From Dipetalonema caudispina (lineage: Eukaryota; Nematoda; Chromadorea; Rhabditida; Onchocercidae), in contig JABVXV010000054.1 in assembly GCA_013365325.1 (NCBI GenBank), positions 186,001 to 250,000 of the forward strand: 64,000 nt of DNA, given 5' to 3'. The notes below the pieces were generated by a model. The model was not told where the DNA came from. It did not search any database and worked only from the letters and a program-made list of their open reading frames with translations. Both the position numbers and the translations under genes were made by a program. This document shows, piece by piece, positions 49,455-62,515 of this stretch (its first letter is position 1; every line of letters begins with the position of its first letter).

Positions 49455-51584
49455 ATGGTCGACATTTCGTATGAATCTCTTCTAGATGTTTGTGTCTCAG
49501 CTGCAATGACTTCAGTCAAAAATATGAATTACGATCAGATTGGAGAACTGTTGAATAATGATGCTGAAAAGAAAATTGATGATATCATTGACAACATATC
49601 ACAGGTTTCTCATTATTTGAAAATTTTTTACCGCTTTTTTTCTGTTAAAATGCGAGACAAGCTAATTATATCAGTTCTTTCTGATACAGTGATGTGGCAC
49701 TTATCAAGCGTGAAGTTGTTCTGCCAGGGTTGTGATGTGTTAAATGACATTACTCATTTCATTTTGAGCTGTTGTTTACTTTGTTTTATGCGAATGCAAC
49801 TTACATTTTCTTCTAGAACATTTTTATTTTTTGGAATTTTTATCAAAATTGATGTTGATACTGCATTATAAATCATCTTCTCTAACTTTTTAGGTCCGGA
49901 CTTTGCCTACCGAGCGTGAAATGGGCCTTGTACAGAATAAATCGCTTGCTGAGTGGAATTTATCACAAGAACCAAAGATTGAAGAAGCTAAAAGACAGTT
50001 ACGAGTTACTTATGAAGAAGCCGTGAAAGTTAAAGAGGAAGTAATGGAGCTTAAAGAAAAATTGAGTAAGTTCTCAGCAGTTTTCAGTTTTTTGTTTTAA
50101 AAGTTGTTAATTTCTTTTTAGAAGTTGTTAACTCTCATATGCTCATTTCTTGTGTGTTGCCTACCATATTAGCGATGTAATTATCATTATATCAAAATCG
50201 CATAGTTGAAGTGGTGAACTTCATTTCACAGTGTAATATATTTAAAGAGTTGAAACAGTTTGAGTTTTTTTATGTTTTGAGGGGGTAGAATTCTAGAAAT
50301 AATAAAAATAATTTCATTTTCAGATTCGTTGTCAGAAGAAAGGTCGTTGGACACATCGAGTGCATTGTTACAAGCTGCTGCACAATCTGCTGATGACGAA
50401 AGCGAAGTAAGTTAGGCGATTTACATGAAATTCAAATAATTGCGTCACTGAATCGGAAACTAATCATTGGTGCAAAGAAAGGTATGAGAATGAATTGCTA
50501 TCTAGGACCACCAGTATTTGGTTTCTTTTTTGAATGCTTGGTCACTGTCTACTCATATTTAATGGTCGCATTAAGATGAAGCTGTCTGTGACTTAACATA
50601 AAATACCTGTTTCTTGTTTTTCCTTCTCTGTTTTACTCTCTACTTATCAGTAAACAATTTTAAATTGACATGTCGTTTAATTTATTTGAAACTAGTTAAT
50701 TCACGAAAGCACTTCATGTGCAGTTTTTCATAGTGTGCAAGGACATTGTATGTGAGAAGGCCCTTAATTCCAAAACGTTTCAGTTTACAGCTTATAACTT
50801 TTGCACTTAAACTTACATTTCCAAAATGATGTTTTGTAGACAACTTACAGCCAAAATACAAGAGATTTAAGGCTCATCTTATTCATAGGAATAAATATTT
50901 TCGATTTTTAAACGTTTTGAAAGCAGTTATGATCGAAGGAAAACAGTGTTTTTTCTGAACTACTGATAACCAGAAAAAGGAATGTATCAAAGGCAGTATT
51001 ATGAAGATTCCGCAGCATTTCTCTCTCAGGAGACTAATGGTTCACATTCGTAGCTGGAATGCAGTCATCATTGAAAGTGCTGAGGTTTTACTAATACTTT
51101 CAAGATCTTTATTTCAGACAATTGCCGATCGATATTTAAATGGTGAAATAGAAGTTGATCAGTTCCTGAAAGAATTCATTGAGAAGAAAACTCTTGCTCA
51201 TATGAGGTTCACTTCTTGTCTTAAGTAATTCATATCCTCATACTGAGCGTTATGGAAATCTCCTTAATCTCTTGTGAAAGAATTCTGACATTATTTTATT
51301 CCTTAAGCGAAATTTTAGATGTATTAGTTAGTGATTCGTAAAATGATTAATTAAACCATTTTTGGTTACTAGTTAATTCACAGTGTTGCTAAGAGGTCAG
51401 TTTGTTATCTTTTTCATCTTACAGAAAAATCAAATCCGATAAGTTGTTGGCGATTCTGCGGCAACAACAATATCCGCAACAATCGAGTTCGAACTCCAGA
51501 ACGACACCATATCCTACAAAAGGTGGCGGATTGTACCCACAGCCTGTTAGTGTACCATCATCCCGTCAATCATTCTGGTACTAA
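49455..51584 (+). CDS. vps-37: ESCRT-I subunit VPS37 (Mod(r) domain)
   Basis: VPS37 joins TSG101, VPS28 and MVB12 in ESCRT-I, which sorts ubiquitinated cargo into endosomal vesicles. Five exons join in phase: 49455-49604, 49894-50065, 50324-50406, 51118-51206 and 51425-51584, giving 217 residues. The Mod(r) domain covers about residues 15-165: IGELLNNDAEKKIDDIIDNI, NKSLAEWNLSQEPKIEE, a coiled-coil stretch with EEVMELKEKL, and the typical DRYLNGEIEVDQFLKEFIEK. A Pro/Gln/Ser-rich tail follows, as in homologues. AATAAA occurs at 51653-51658. The second intron (50407-51117) is comparatively long. Confidence 0.9.
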
Positions 51585-53042
51585 ATCAGTGTTAATATAA
51601 TTAATACGATGATATATTGTGTTCAGTCTATCAGGTGCTTAGTACTATTATAAATAAAACTATTCGAAATTGAAATAAACGCATCGTATTTGGAAGTGAA
51701 TTGAGAACCAAAAACACGGTAGCTTGGGGAACTCGTTTTAATCCATGATCAAATCGACATAGTTCATTTCATCAACTTTCCCATGACCTGCACGTTATCG
51801 TTATCGCTATCGTTGTTGGCGAATAAAATTTCCCTGCTTACGTTGTTCCCTTCTCACATTATCATTGCTTCGTTTGACTTCATGTATTTGTACGTATGTC
51901 TTTTCCAGAAAATAAATCATACTTTTAAATTTCTACAATTTAATATTCCCGATCTAGAATGAGCGTGGGCAAATTTGTCTTACCTGTGTATTTATAATGC
52001 GGTATTTCTAGAAATTCCGATTGGAGGTAGTATCGCTGAGACATCATTAGATAATAAATCGTGGGCAAACTCGTCTTACCCGTTTAAGCCCATTGCGGTA
52101 TCTGATGAGGCTATTAACATTACTTATGCGCTCCCGGATAACCCCAGGAACGCGGTCCAAAAAAATCAACCCGCAAAGTAGACGAATCTACAATGCGAGG
52201 GATCCCAAGAACAGTTGTTCAAGGGCTAAACCCATTACATTCCCTGTCTCTGCATAGTTTAGGCTTAGCTGCAGGCAGCATTCAGTGGTTTTCACTGCAT
52301 ATGTTACCTGCTTCCAATGTTTTCTCTGCCACACATTATCTCGCTCTTCTAAAACATTCTCTGCTTCTCTTCGAAAAGAACGTTAACACGGAAATTGGAC
52401 GAATTATTGAAATTCTCAAAAATTATTAGTTTTTGCGTCTTTAAGATCCACATTTAGTGCTATTTTGTAGAAGATGAATAATCTAATCTACGTAAGGCAT
52501 TATGAACAACGAGATGTAAAGAATAGCTAAGCAGAAATGAAATTACATATAGGTGGAAATTAAATTAGTAACTAAAGATTAGACAGTAAGTTTAATATGC
52601 TATAGTCATGTTTGGGGAGATGGAATCGAAAAAGATTAACAGGACGAGGATTGATACATATGTTGATGAATTCGATTGTATTTTCTAGTTCAGTTCTCCA
52701 TATTCGATATTGTACTAGTGGCACTTCAGTGAGATGAAAGTTCTTTTGTAATCTATCGCTGTTAATTACAATTCACATTTCATCTTGCTTAAGGTAATTT
52801 CAGAACAATATGTTCATAGTAACGTGAATTACTGTTTATTAGTTTTCATCCCATATTGCTTCGCCTCGCTATCTGATAAGAACCGTAGGGGTCGAATATG
52901 ATTCCCCAGGACGAGGCCCACAATATCAATCACCCAACCATTATTTGGCTAGGCTGTTTCGCAAAAGTTTTTGGCTAACATCGCTCATAGTAATGTATTC
53001 TCGTAGATTTTCATAATTTGTCAGTATGTTGTAGATTTATCT
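51585..53042 (+). other. Spacer VPS37-mL48 with an unassigned open stretch
   Basis: The part at 51963-52429 is less AT-rich than its surroundings and has two successive open frames (51975-52181 and 52193-52429). The first encodes a degenerate 32-residue repeat around WANxSY (nucleotide copies at 51963-52011 and 52059-52107, 96 bp apart). I see a possible acceptor (TATTTCTAG at about 52011), but no partner exon or known family. Confidence 0.4.
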
Positions 53043-54629
53043 ATGAAACTGCTGAAACCTCAGTGGATTATTGGAACTACGGCAATACAACATATCCGAG
53101 AGGTATCCCTTAGAGCAAAGGTCAAGAAAGTTGAGCCATGGCAACTATACGAACCAGTGATTAAGAATACCAAAGTTTATCCCGAATATCCACTGCTTAG
53201 TCTTCAATTGAATTCGATGGATTTTGTACCACTTGAAAGATTTCACAGTTACGCGCACAGAAAGGCACGCCAATTCGAATTCAAAGTGATAGACAGGTAT
53301 GATTTTACGTTGATTCCAATTGCAGAATAGTAAGTTCCATCAGAATTTATCATATGTCATCTCTTTTCTTTGGTTCCTTAAGCATCAGCTCATAATGGTT
53401 TTACTTCTTAATCAGTTATTTTGATCTTTTTCCTGCTTTGTTTGTCACTGGTCTACATCAAGTGAATGGAAATTTAAGTACCAGCACTTTATTTTTCGTA
53501 AATTTTAATCTTTTCTATTTCTGTGTCTTTCCTTAAATTCAACCATTGATTTCTACCGATCTGAAATTAAAATTAACTTCACTAAGAATTTCAATGTTTT
53601 TTAGCTACGCGATTCCTCCTACGAAAATTGTACTATTGCCGGAGAAAGCTGACAAAAAGAAACAAGAAAAGGAAGTAGTACTATCAACCTATCATCGATT
53701 TTTGAGATTGAGCGAAGTACCATGTGTTCGTCTCTCATTGTATCTTCATCTTATGCAGGTTCATTTTTTCTGTAATTTCTTTTATAACTAGAAAAAAAAG
53801 ACTGTAGATTACTTTCACTGTTTACTAACGTTAGAGAATTTGGACTGGCTATTCAAAATGGTTATCTATCATTTTGAAAAAAAAATAATAAGAGCAAATC
53901 AATACCACCGTCTTATTTGTAGGAGTAGCTCATTGTCTCATTCTTAGCACTTCATGAGTCATAGATAACAGGTCATTATGTAAAAAGTGAATATCTCTCA
54001 TATCATTTCAAAGAAGATATAAATACACTTTGCTGTGAGCTTAATTTGCTTGATGTGCGCAGCTCTGAATACCTGTTTTAATTATACTTAACTATTAAAA
54101 ATAGACCTCCAGCATATCGGAATAATTAGCAACATCATAATTTTTATTAGTGTAGAAAGTAAACGTTGAGGTGATAAGTTTCTGGAAGCACTGTTAGTTC
54201 AAGAGAAAAGAGCCTCTCTACTCTTATTTCAAAATTATCCCTTTCGATTTTGGAAGCTTACCCATTGCAACAGAAGTGTCAGGAAAACTAATCACCATGA
54301 TTACTTAATTTATTTAGTTTGTTGCCAGGATTGCATCTTTAAGTTTTGCCACCTTTTGTTTCCACTCCGTTGTGATCAATATAATCCTTAGTAATCTCAA
54401 TCCGTTTAATTTAAATTCGCATTTATTTCAGAACTTGTTTTTCAGTTTTTCGTCTGTACTGTTTTTTCTGTAGGCCCACGCACCTATTGGTGTTACGATA
54501 ATAATCAAGAAACAGGAACAAGTGGATGAGGATATCAGGTATATACCAGACGAGATTTTGGAAGCTCGGAAAGCAGAGCTGCTTAGCCTGGATGACCCGA
54601 AAACGAGAAAATTCCTCGGCTGGGAGTGA
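53043..54629 (+). CDS. Mitochondrial ribosomal protein mL48
   Basis: mL48 belongs to the mitochondrial large subunit and is related in fold to uS10. Three exons join in phase: 53043-53296, 53605-53758 and 54474-54629, giving 187 residues. The uS10-like pattern is visible: LSLQLNSMDFVPLERFHSYA with a first helix to about residue 80, then YAIPPTKIVLLP, a central helix with LSTYHRFLRLSEV, and a last strand HAPIGVTIIIKKQ. The C-terminus ends DPKTRKFLGWE. The basic N-terminus could be a mitochondrial import signal. The ATG lies seven bases after a GTTGTAG acceptor. Confidence 0.82.
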
Positions 54630-56390
54630 TTATTATTCGTTAGTAGATGTAAAAGGTTAAAAGCTGTTTTCCAAAAAAATTGTGATAAAAAGCGCATCAG
54701 GCAGTTATAATTTTGATCTGTCTTATGACTTTTTTGCAAAACCCAACGTCTTTCTAGTCGTTTGTTATTACTGCATGATTTGCGTTCTTCTGATCCCATG
54801 CTTGATACCTGTAGGGGAAGCACTTAGATTATGGTTTTAGTAGATTGTGGAATTTCAGTATCTTATTTTATTCTAAGAATTTTGACTTTTATTTCCTGAA
54901 TTCACTTACTGCTTAATTCGATATTAATTCGATTATGCTTAAAATTCCTGTGCAGAACACTTTATGGTTACAGAATTTATTGGGTTTTTAATGGAAAAGT
55001 TCAAATTCCATTTTTTGGAAATTCCAGAAAGAAGCTTAAAATTAAGGTAGTACTGTTAAGAAACTATTTACTAATCAGTTAGAGATACACTGTGTCACTT
55101 GGTAATAATTATTTTATGTCGTTATTAGATTGTTTTTGGTCATTTACTTTATTTTTTCGCGGTTTTTATGAGACAGTGCCTCGTTACCTGATTATCTAGA
55201 TGATGGCCGTAATCTCCCGAATTATACGGTTTCAAGGTTTGAATCTGGTAAATTAAACGTACTTGTTTTTGTATGAAACAGTCCAACAAATTTTTCCCTT
55301 AGAAGTAATGTTACATAAATGAGTTATACCAACTTCGATGTATCTGCGGCAATCAATTGCTTTTCTAATTTTACTTGATGTTTTCTTCCTCCTTATTCAT
55401 AAAAAATTTTTAGAAATATGAAAACTATGTGCTTTAACAAATGAAGAAAAATCAGGAATAATATGGCTGATATTATTGACCTAATGTTATCTACTTGAAT
55501 ATTGATTATCGTCCTCAGAGTTGTTCATGTGGACAAACAGTTATTCTCTTTGCTTTTTGAGTATTGCTAAAAAAAATTTGTGAGGAACGATAAATATGCT
55601 TTTTCTTGAAAACTGCATTTAAAGTGAGCAGTTTTCCATTGGGAAATATTTAAATTCCAGACATGAGATATATAACCTAAATAAAAATCAGAGCACTTTG
55701 CTAAAGTTCGGATCCGATATATTTCAGCATTGATAGCGAATCTGCAAGCTTAAGATCAAAAAGTGATATGGTAAAGAAGTTAAAAGGATGATTTAATGAT
55801 GATATTCCTCGACAATACTGGACCCAAAAGTACTCAACAAACTGTATCAGTGAGTGATATACTCATAAAGATTGCAGCAGCAATTTCAGTCGCTTTTCAG
55901 TCAGAAAAAAAATGACAAAAGTGTGTGACTTTCTGTCGGCTGGTCGTGCAATTGTGAAAAGAGAACAAACATTGATCTATTTTCTCTTCCCACACTGAGA
56001 AATCTACCAGATAAATCCGTTGAAAGGTTTGTCCTTACTATTGAGCAATTCGGAAAAGTATGTGTATGAAATGAATAACTTAACAATGAAGTTTGAAGTG
56101 GTGTAGATGATGACGAAGCAAAGAATGCTTACAAACCGGTTGTCTCCCATCCAAGCCAATCATTTGTAAAAAGACAAGTAATAGTAAGGATTGAAGAGAG
56201 CTGGAAATAGAAAAGGCTATAAGAAAGGTTGAGAAGATCGAACTTTTTTTAAGTTGCATTTACTGTATTGGTTGTTTGGAAAGATGAAAGAATGATTACT
56301 ATTGAAGTCAAGATGGTTATATAATATCGTAGGGAAGAGAGAGTACCTATAAAAGGGACTTGAGAGTTGAAAGTAGCTCCTATTTTCGTA
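54630..56390. other. AT-rich spacer
   Basis: About 1.8 kb without supportable gene or structured repeat. The minus frame at 54428-54823 mainly lies antisense to mL48 exon 3. Confidence 0.6.
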
Positions 56391-58780
56391 ATGCTCCACT
56401 CGGAAATTTCTACTTTCCTGCTGCTGATATCAGTGGTACTACTGTTGGTTGCATCAAAACCCAACGTACCACGGAGTTCTGATGGTCGCGGGGAATCATC
56501 TTCATTTCCTTCAGTATGCTTTGTTTTCTACTTTTCGTAAATCATCTGATTAATTTGACCTAATACTTCATATCTGGGAATGCTTCTTCTCAATTCATTC
56601 ATTTAATTCAAAGAATGATTCAATTAAAAACTGTCATTTTCCTTCCAAAAACATCATATTTCGAGGTTTCTCTAGGATCGATTTAATAATATATTCTAAA
56701 TTTTAGTTGATTATTATATTGACTTCCTTGGACATTGGACTGCAAATTTGCTGTTGAGTAATAATTTCCAAAATCTTTTAAATTCGTGGAAAGTATTCAA
56801 CTTTGAATGGTCAAAATTATTGGAAAATGTTCGATAAATGTGGAGTCTTTACATGTTAGCAGAATGTTAAATATGATCAGATGAGATTCAAAAGATCCTA
56901 AAAGGGCTAAAAACGACTTGAAACAATCCAGCACTGAAAAAGTCATTTAAATTACTTGGAACTTCGTATATGAGATCAATTAATGCATAAGTTAGCTGTA
57001 GATATAGATTCCATGAAATAATTTTTCTGAATTAGTCATTTCACTCCTCCTAATATTAACATTGCTAACCATTTAGGAACCACCACTTGAATTGAAAGGT
57101 ATTCTTCCTCCTGCAACTTTCGCTCAACTTACCGCTGTTCATCAGGATCAATCGCTAACAATACCGGTTAGAGAAATCCGCATATTTCATTACGGAATGC
57201 ATGGCAGCATAAGGATATGTTTATTCACATCCTTCATTGCTTTTAACATTTTCCTATCCTTAAGTTCGCAAATCAATTTTAAAATTATATACACAGAGAA
57301 AGAAGAGAGAAAGAGAAGTAGTGGAAATCAAGAATACAGAATACGGGAAATAAGTCAAGGTAAAGAGCAAATATACCTTAGAAAAAATCTACATTTATTG
57401 TCATATGCTATCGGTTGCAGCAAAAGATGGTGAAAATTGACGAAATTATAAATGCCTTACCGGAAGATGTTTTGCAACAGCTCCCTCTTCCACCGGTATT
57501 TCGATCGCTTCCTCAAGATGTCCAAGAAATGATAAAGACTGTACGAGTAGCAAAAAATCTTACAGTGCAGGAAAAATGGCTCCAAACGACAATTATCATT
57601 GAATCACTTCCAAAAGAACAACGACAAATGCTACAACAAATGACGCCAGGTTTTCCACCGGTATTTTTCAACTTATGATATTACAAATGCTTTTGTTTCC
57701 GATTACAAAGATTCTCTTTTCAAGTTTCATTAAGTAAGTAATTTTGATGATTTGCAAATACCGAAGTTGAAGGAAAAATGAACACTGCTGGCTTAGTATA
57801 AGATAACAATGACAGGTAATGATGTGACAAGAATGATAATATAATAATTAATAGCAAAAATAATAATAAATAACAGTAATGATGAGAACAATAATGATAA
57901 CTAATCTTACCAATGCCACTACCCTGTCGTAATGATGGGAAGAGAGCGTTTCCACTACAGGTAGGAGAAATAGCTATATCTTCACTTTCTGGAATACCTG
58001 GGATACGTTCGGATTATCAAAACTTCGCTAGGCCAAATACATATAAATGCTACTGTTTCAATCATCGATTCAGAGAGAAAGATTACTTGTCCCAGCGGCA
58101 TTTACTGGTAGGAAAAGGTACAATTTACCTTTTACTGCTACCAAAACCAAATCCGCAATGGAAAGACCTCGTCTTGCTTCATAGGACTGAGGTAGAATTC
58201 AAACACAACAAATAAATGATCATTTTTTAAGTAAAAAAGAGTAATAGGTATGTAAAGGTAATAATGGTTGAATGACTTCTATGTTTGAAATATTAGTAAA
58301 CTGTGACGTAACCTTCCCATCGAATCACTTAACTATAAAACAGTTTCTAGGCACCTTCACCGGAATTTAAAAATATTCTTCCAAAAGAAGCCTGGGATCA
58401 ACTTGTTGCAGTTTATCAGAATACTAATCTCGACAATGCAGTAAGTTTTTTTGGTATTTTGACCAATTTCTTAAGTAGAAAAATACAGTTACTTACCATT
58501 ACAGTGACATACTTCATTTCAGTGAAGCAATCTTTTAAATAATCCAATATTATCTTAGGAAAAAATGACAAGAATTGATGAAATAATTGATGCTTTGCCG
58601 AATTCAATCCGTGAGAAACTACCATTATCACCACTCCGAAAACTACCTGCTGATATACAGCAGAAGTTGCAAGCCATTCATATGCAGCGTGGATTATCAG
58701 CAGAACAACGATATCAAAAAATCAAAGCAATAATCGAATCTTTGCCATTGAACATGAAAAAACTGATGTCCCCTCATTAG
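56391..58780 (+). CDS. Secreted protein of two tandem helical units (SXP/RAL-2-like)
   Basis: Five exons, all with phase-0 junctions: 56391-56513, 57077-57166, 57421-57660, 58351-58440 and 58559-58780, giving 254 residues. Exon 1 encodes a signal peptide (STFLLLISVVLLLVAS). Exons 2-3 and 4-5 encode two copies of one unit: an entry segment (LKGILPPATFAQLTAVHQ / FKNILPKEAWDQLVAVYQ), then KIDEIINALP / RIDEIIDALP, LPLPP or LPLSP, LP-DVQ or LP-DIQ, and a final IIESLP. Exons 2 and 4 are both 90 bp. The Leu-Pro spaced helices recall nematode SXP/RAL-2 (DUF148) secreted antigens, but I cannot prove membership. AATAAA occurs at 58855-58860. Skipping exons 4-5 would still give an open short form ending FPPVFFNL. 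Confidence 0.72.
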
Positions 58781-60052
58781 TATGGTCCAGTATAAAAATT
58801 TGTAAACTACTGAATATACTATTAATTGTACTTTTTAACTTAAATGATTTTAGAAATAAAGTTCACAATGTTATTCCTGGATTCTATCACAAGATTTATA
58901 GGATTAAATCGAAAAACACAATTTTCTAGATCGAACTGAAAAATAACCATCCGATCCGATGGTTTTCAACGAAAATCTCTGATCTACAATTAAACTCTGA
59001 AGAATAAAATTTTTGGCTTTGGTGATCCTGTTTAGGCAGCACTTCAATTTCAGATCCAATAAATGACTACTCATCAAAAACTAAGTAAGCAGTTCAAGAA
59101 CTATGCAGAAATAGTATCATTTCTCCTTTTGACCTTATCGTCGAATATTATCAAAATTGGAAGAGATGGAATAGTACTGTTTGTTGGCTTCATCGACAGT
59201 AGAAAGAGCGATTAGTAATTGGATTGATTTTTTCTTTTTAATACAAGAATGTCACAAAGTATTAAGAAAAAACAAATAGGATATTTCCGTGATTCGAGAT
59301 TTCCAAAGGACATAGAAAAGATAAAGCAGATAAATACAATTTCAACTACCATAGAAAATATATTTGATCTCAAAATGTTGATTAAGTTAGAAACGCATAA
59401 AAAAGTAATATTAGGTAGTAAGATTAAATCAGTATTCCAACATTATGCTATTTTATCTTACTCTTTGACTAATATACGGAGGTAGATTTCTCAGTTTCTT
59501 TAATTATAATTTCCCTGATAAAACTTTAAATTAAAACCAGCATTTAAACTTTGGTAAGAAATAGGTCAGGGTTAACGGAACTATAAAAAGATATAAGTTT
59601 ATCCTGTCAACAAAAAATTTTGAGGATTCTATCCAGCACCATTTAGAGAATAATGATAACATCGGATGTATGCAAAAATTATTAATATTTCTCTCAGTCA
59701 TACTACTCAATGATTAACAATGAATAAAAAAGAGTATTATTCGAGTAAAGATGTTAATCTAAGAATTGTTCCTTAAACTATGATTTATTTGATCGATCTC
59801 GTTTATATAGGCCAGAGAAAAAGTAATTTGCTTTTTTGTTAGTTTTATATCAGTATGATTCAAACCAAGAGAATTTTTACTAGACAAAATTTAACTTAAA
59901 TGAATTTAAATTAATTTCATACTAACGAAAGAGCTGAAATGCAAACAGCATCTATTCAAAAAAAAAAAAAAAGAATTTATTTCCCAAAGAGTAAACACCT
60001 GATTTTCTAAAAACAGAAATAATATATGGCAAAAACAGAGATCAAATCAAGG
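58781..60052. other. Convergent spacer before the PHPT pair
   Basis: AT-rich. A 78-codon plus frame at 59249-59485 is Lys/Ile-rich, without signal, domain or splice context. Confidence 0.55.
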
Positions 60053-60986
60053 TCAGTAACCCTCGTATGAATACGTAATTTTATATTCTGGATATTTCCT
60101 CTGTAATAAATTGACCGTTTGCTCATGTTTTGCAGGACCATATCTCTATAAAGATTAATCGTCAAATTTCAGTAGTTGATAGCTTTCATAATTTTACAGT
60201 ACTGTCACAATTCTATTTCAGAAAGGTTGGCAATCTACTGTAAAATAATCTTTTGACAGCATTTTTGTCTGTGATCTTGGCAGATCACAAGTATTAGAAC
60301 TTATAATCGTGAAGCGTGAAGCGTCTCCTCGTGTACGTACGAGATAGTAGTACAACAGTGTTCCGAACATGATACACTACTAAACAACAAGCCTTTTTGA
60401 TTTATATGAAAGTTAGGCTTTGAATGATTAATTTAGTTTTTCATCCAATCTGCTAAATTTTGCTGTTATTTAAAATAGGGACTTTTTTTGCAACAAAATA
60501 TTCTCAAATACTTAAACTGCTATTTAAATAATTATTTTATGAATGCTATTGTAAAGGAACCTGTGAATAGCCATAAACAAAAAGGCTTTTCTTTTGTGGT
60601 TCATGCTTTATGCGTCCACCACCAATACATTTCAATGAGAAGGAAATACCAATTTCCTTCTCAGTTTGTTTGAAAATATTTTTATGCCATTTACAATGTT
60701 TATACCCTCGAATGATCAATTTTTCTTCGCCTGTTGACTTTGAGGTGACCTGGAAATATGGGTTGAAGTCATTACTGAAAAGCATCCAACATCAACTATA
60801 AGATAAACTAGCAGGTGAAATACATATGGTAGCTTGGAAAGCGCAACGAATGGATAATATATTCGATGTAAAGCTAAGTTAGACCAAAATATATGCTGCG
60901 ATTATTCTAGCAGTTACCTTGATCATTATGTATTTAAATAAACCTTCCGGATCTATATCCACATCCGGAACATTTTCCAATGACAT
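60053..60986 (-). CDS. PHPT1/Janus-family phosphohistidine phosphatase, copy A
   Basis: PHPT1 removes phosphate from phosphohistidine. Three exons with phase-0 junctions: 60918-60986, 60561-60749 and 60053-60145, giving 116 residues (human 125). Landmarks are VPDVDIDPEG-FKYIMIK, LIIRGYKHCKWHKNIF, CIGGGRIKHEP, FVYGYSQRYGPA and the terminal EGY. His45 in the WHKNI segment aligns with the catalytic His of PHPT1. Exon lengths (69, 189, 93) are identical to copy B, so the two arose by tandem duplication. The C-KW-H variant (copy B has C-AY-H) and a more basic sequence suggest divergence after duplication. Confidence 0.9.
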
Positions 60987-61545
60987 TGAATGCAAAATGT
61001 TCACAGCAGTTAATGTACGCTGAATTTATTAAAATTTTCCTGAAACTTTTTGAAAATAAAAATCCCTCTCCAAGGACCTCTTCTATGCTTAATAAAATAT
61101 TCTGTAAGATTTATACTGTTAGGATTCCAATGAGAAGAAAAGAAAAGTGGAAAAAGAGATAGTAAATCAAAAAAAAATCATAAGCAACACAGTGTAACTG
61201 TGCAAGTCAACTTATCAAAAATTGGTAGAAAGAGGAATAAAGCGAATCTATTTATGAACGTTCCGTTTTATTATGCAAGTTCGTAGAAATTACATTCGCA
61301 ATTTCACAATTTACAACCATGGGAAACACATAAACTGCACAGCAAATGTATAATAAAAAGTAAAGATTTGCTAAATGGATTAACTTTAAGATGAATCATT
61401 AGTGATTTTACTAAACGCAAGTTACAATTAAAATTGCAACCTAAGTTTTAATTCCAATCAAGCGTGAAGACAAAAGAAAAATAATCATCTAAAATTGCGT
61501 AATTTGAGACAATAACGGCAAATATTGAAATATAATCAAGAGGGA
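60987..61545. other. Spacer between the two PHPT copies
   Basis: About 560 bp between the stop of copy B and the start of copy A. It would carry the 3' end of B and the promoter or trans-splice region of A. No gene seen. Confidence 0.6.
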
Positions 61546-62515
61546 TTAATACCCTTCGTTAGAGAAGGTAATTTTATAATTTGGATATTTTTCTTTCAAG
61601 ATATCGACACTTTTCTGGTGATCTGCTGGACCATAACCCTAAATATATGAAAATATAACTGCAATGAAATCAAATAATATAAAGGATTTAAATAAAATGG
61701 TAGAATTTTTATGAGTTTCACTTTTTCAGTTTATGTCGAATAGCTTTCTTAACGAATCAATCCGAACAAGGTCTATGTTTTAATTGACGTTGCAACGACC
61801 AAATTTTGACTTTACAGAAATACTTGTATTCCAAAAAAAAATTATAATAACGACAAAACTGTTATGAAAACAATGATTCGCTCCCTTTGAATCATGTTTT
61901 TGCTTTCTATGGGACGAATAATAATGAGAAACTACGGCATAACATTTAATCCACAAGAAAACTTAGGTAGATGTAAAATAGATCTTCGTATCTATTGGAT
62001 AAGCATAAGTTATTTTTTTGATAATAGTAAATTACAAAAAAATTTGAAACCTGTGAATAACCATATACCAATATGCTGTGATCTTTTGACTCATGCTTGA
62101 TCCTACCTCCGCCCAAACACAATAGTTCGTAATCTGATCCAAGTTCCTTTTCTGTTTCGTCCAGCACATCACCGTGATAAGCGCAGCGAGCGTATCCACG
62201 TACGATCAGTTTCTCTTTCTTTGAAGCTTTTTCTGTCACCTGTAATGGCATGAACCAGTTCATATTACAATCATCTCAGCATTCCGATTGTTACAGTAGA
62301 ATTCACTAGATTACTGACCAAACTTCTCCTCTTTGTCTCTTTTATGAGCGCATTAACTTCAAACTCCAATTACCTCAGATTCAAGCTGAAAACTCGACTA
62401 CACTTATTTACTTGAAAATAACTTGCGTCTTAGGTTTCAAATCTACCTTTATTAATATATACTTGAAGACACCATCGGGATCGATCTTAGCATCAGGTAC
62501 ATCGACTAGTGGCAT
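61546..62515 (-). CDS. PHPT1/Janus-family phosphohistidine phosphatase, copy B
   Basis: Three exons, phase-0 junctions: 62447-62515, 62051-62239 and 61546-61638, giving 116 residues. Motifs are MPLVDVPDAKIDPDGVFKYI, LIVRGYARCAYHGDV with the candidate catalytic His45, CLGGGRIKHES, LVYGYSQGYGPADH and the ending YPNYKITFSNEGY. It matches human PHPT1 more closely than copy A at several positions (YH in place of WH, YGYS-GYGPA). It lies upstream of copy A on the same strand, so the pair could be co-transcribed or independent; the 559-bp gap does not decide. Confidence 0.9.

Noticed and set aside
54428..54823. 131-codon minus frame
   Set aside because: Antisense to mL48 exon 3 and its 3' region.
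57913..58215. 100-codon plus frame between exons 3 and 4 of the two-unit secreted gene
   Set aside because: No acceptor in phase and no similarity to the repeated unit; the flanking exons join cleanly without it.
59249..59485. 78-codon Lys/Ile-rich plus frame
   Set aside because: Low-complexity composition, no supporting signals.
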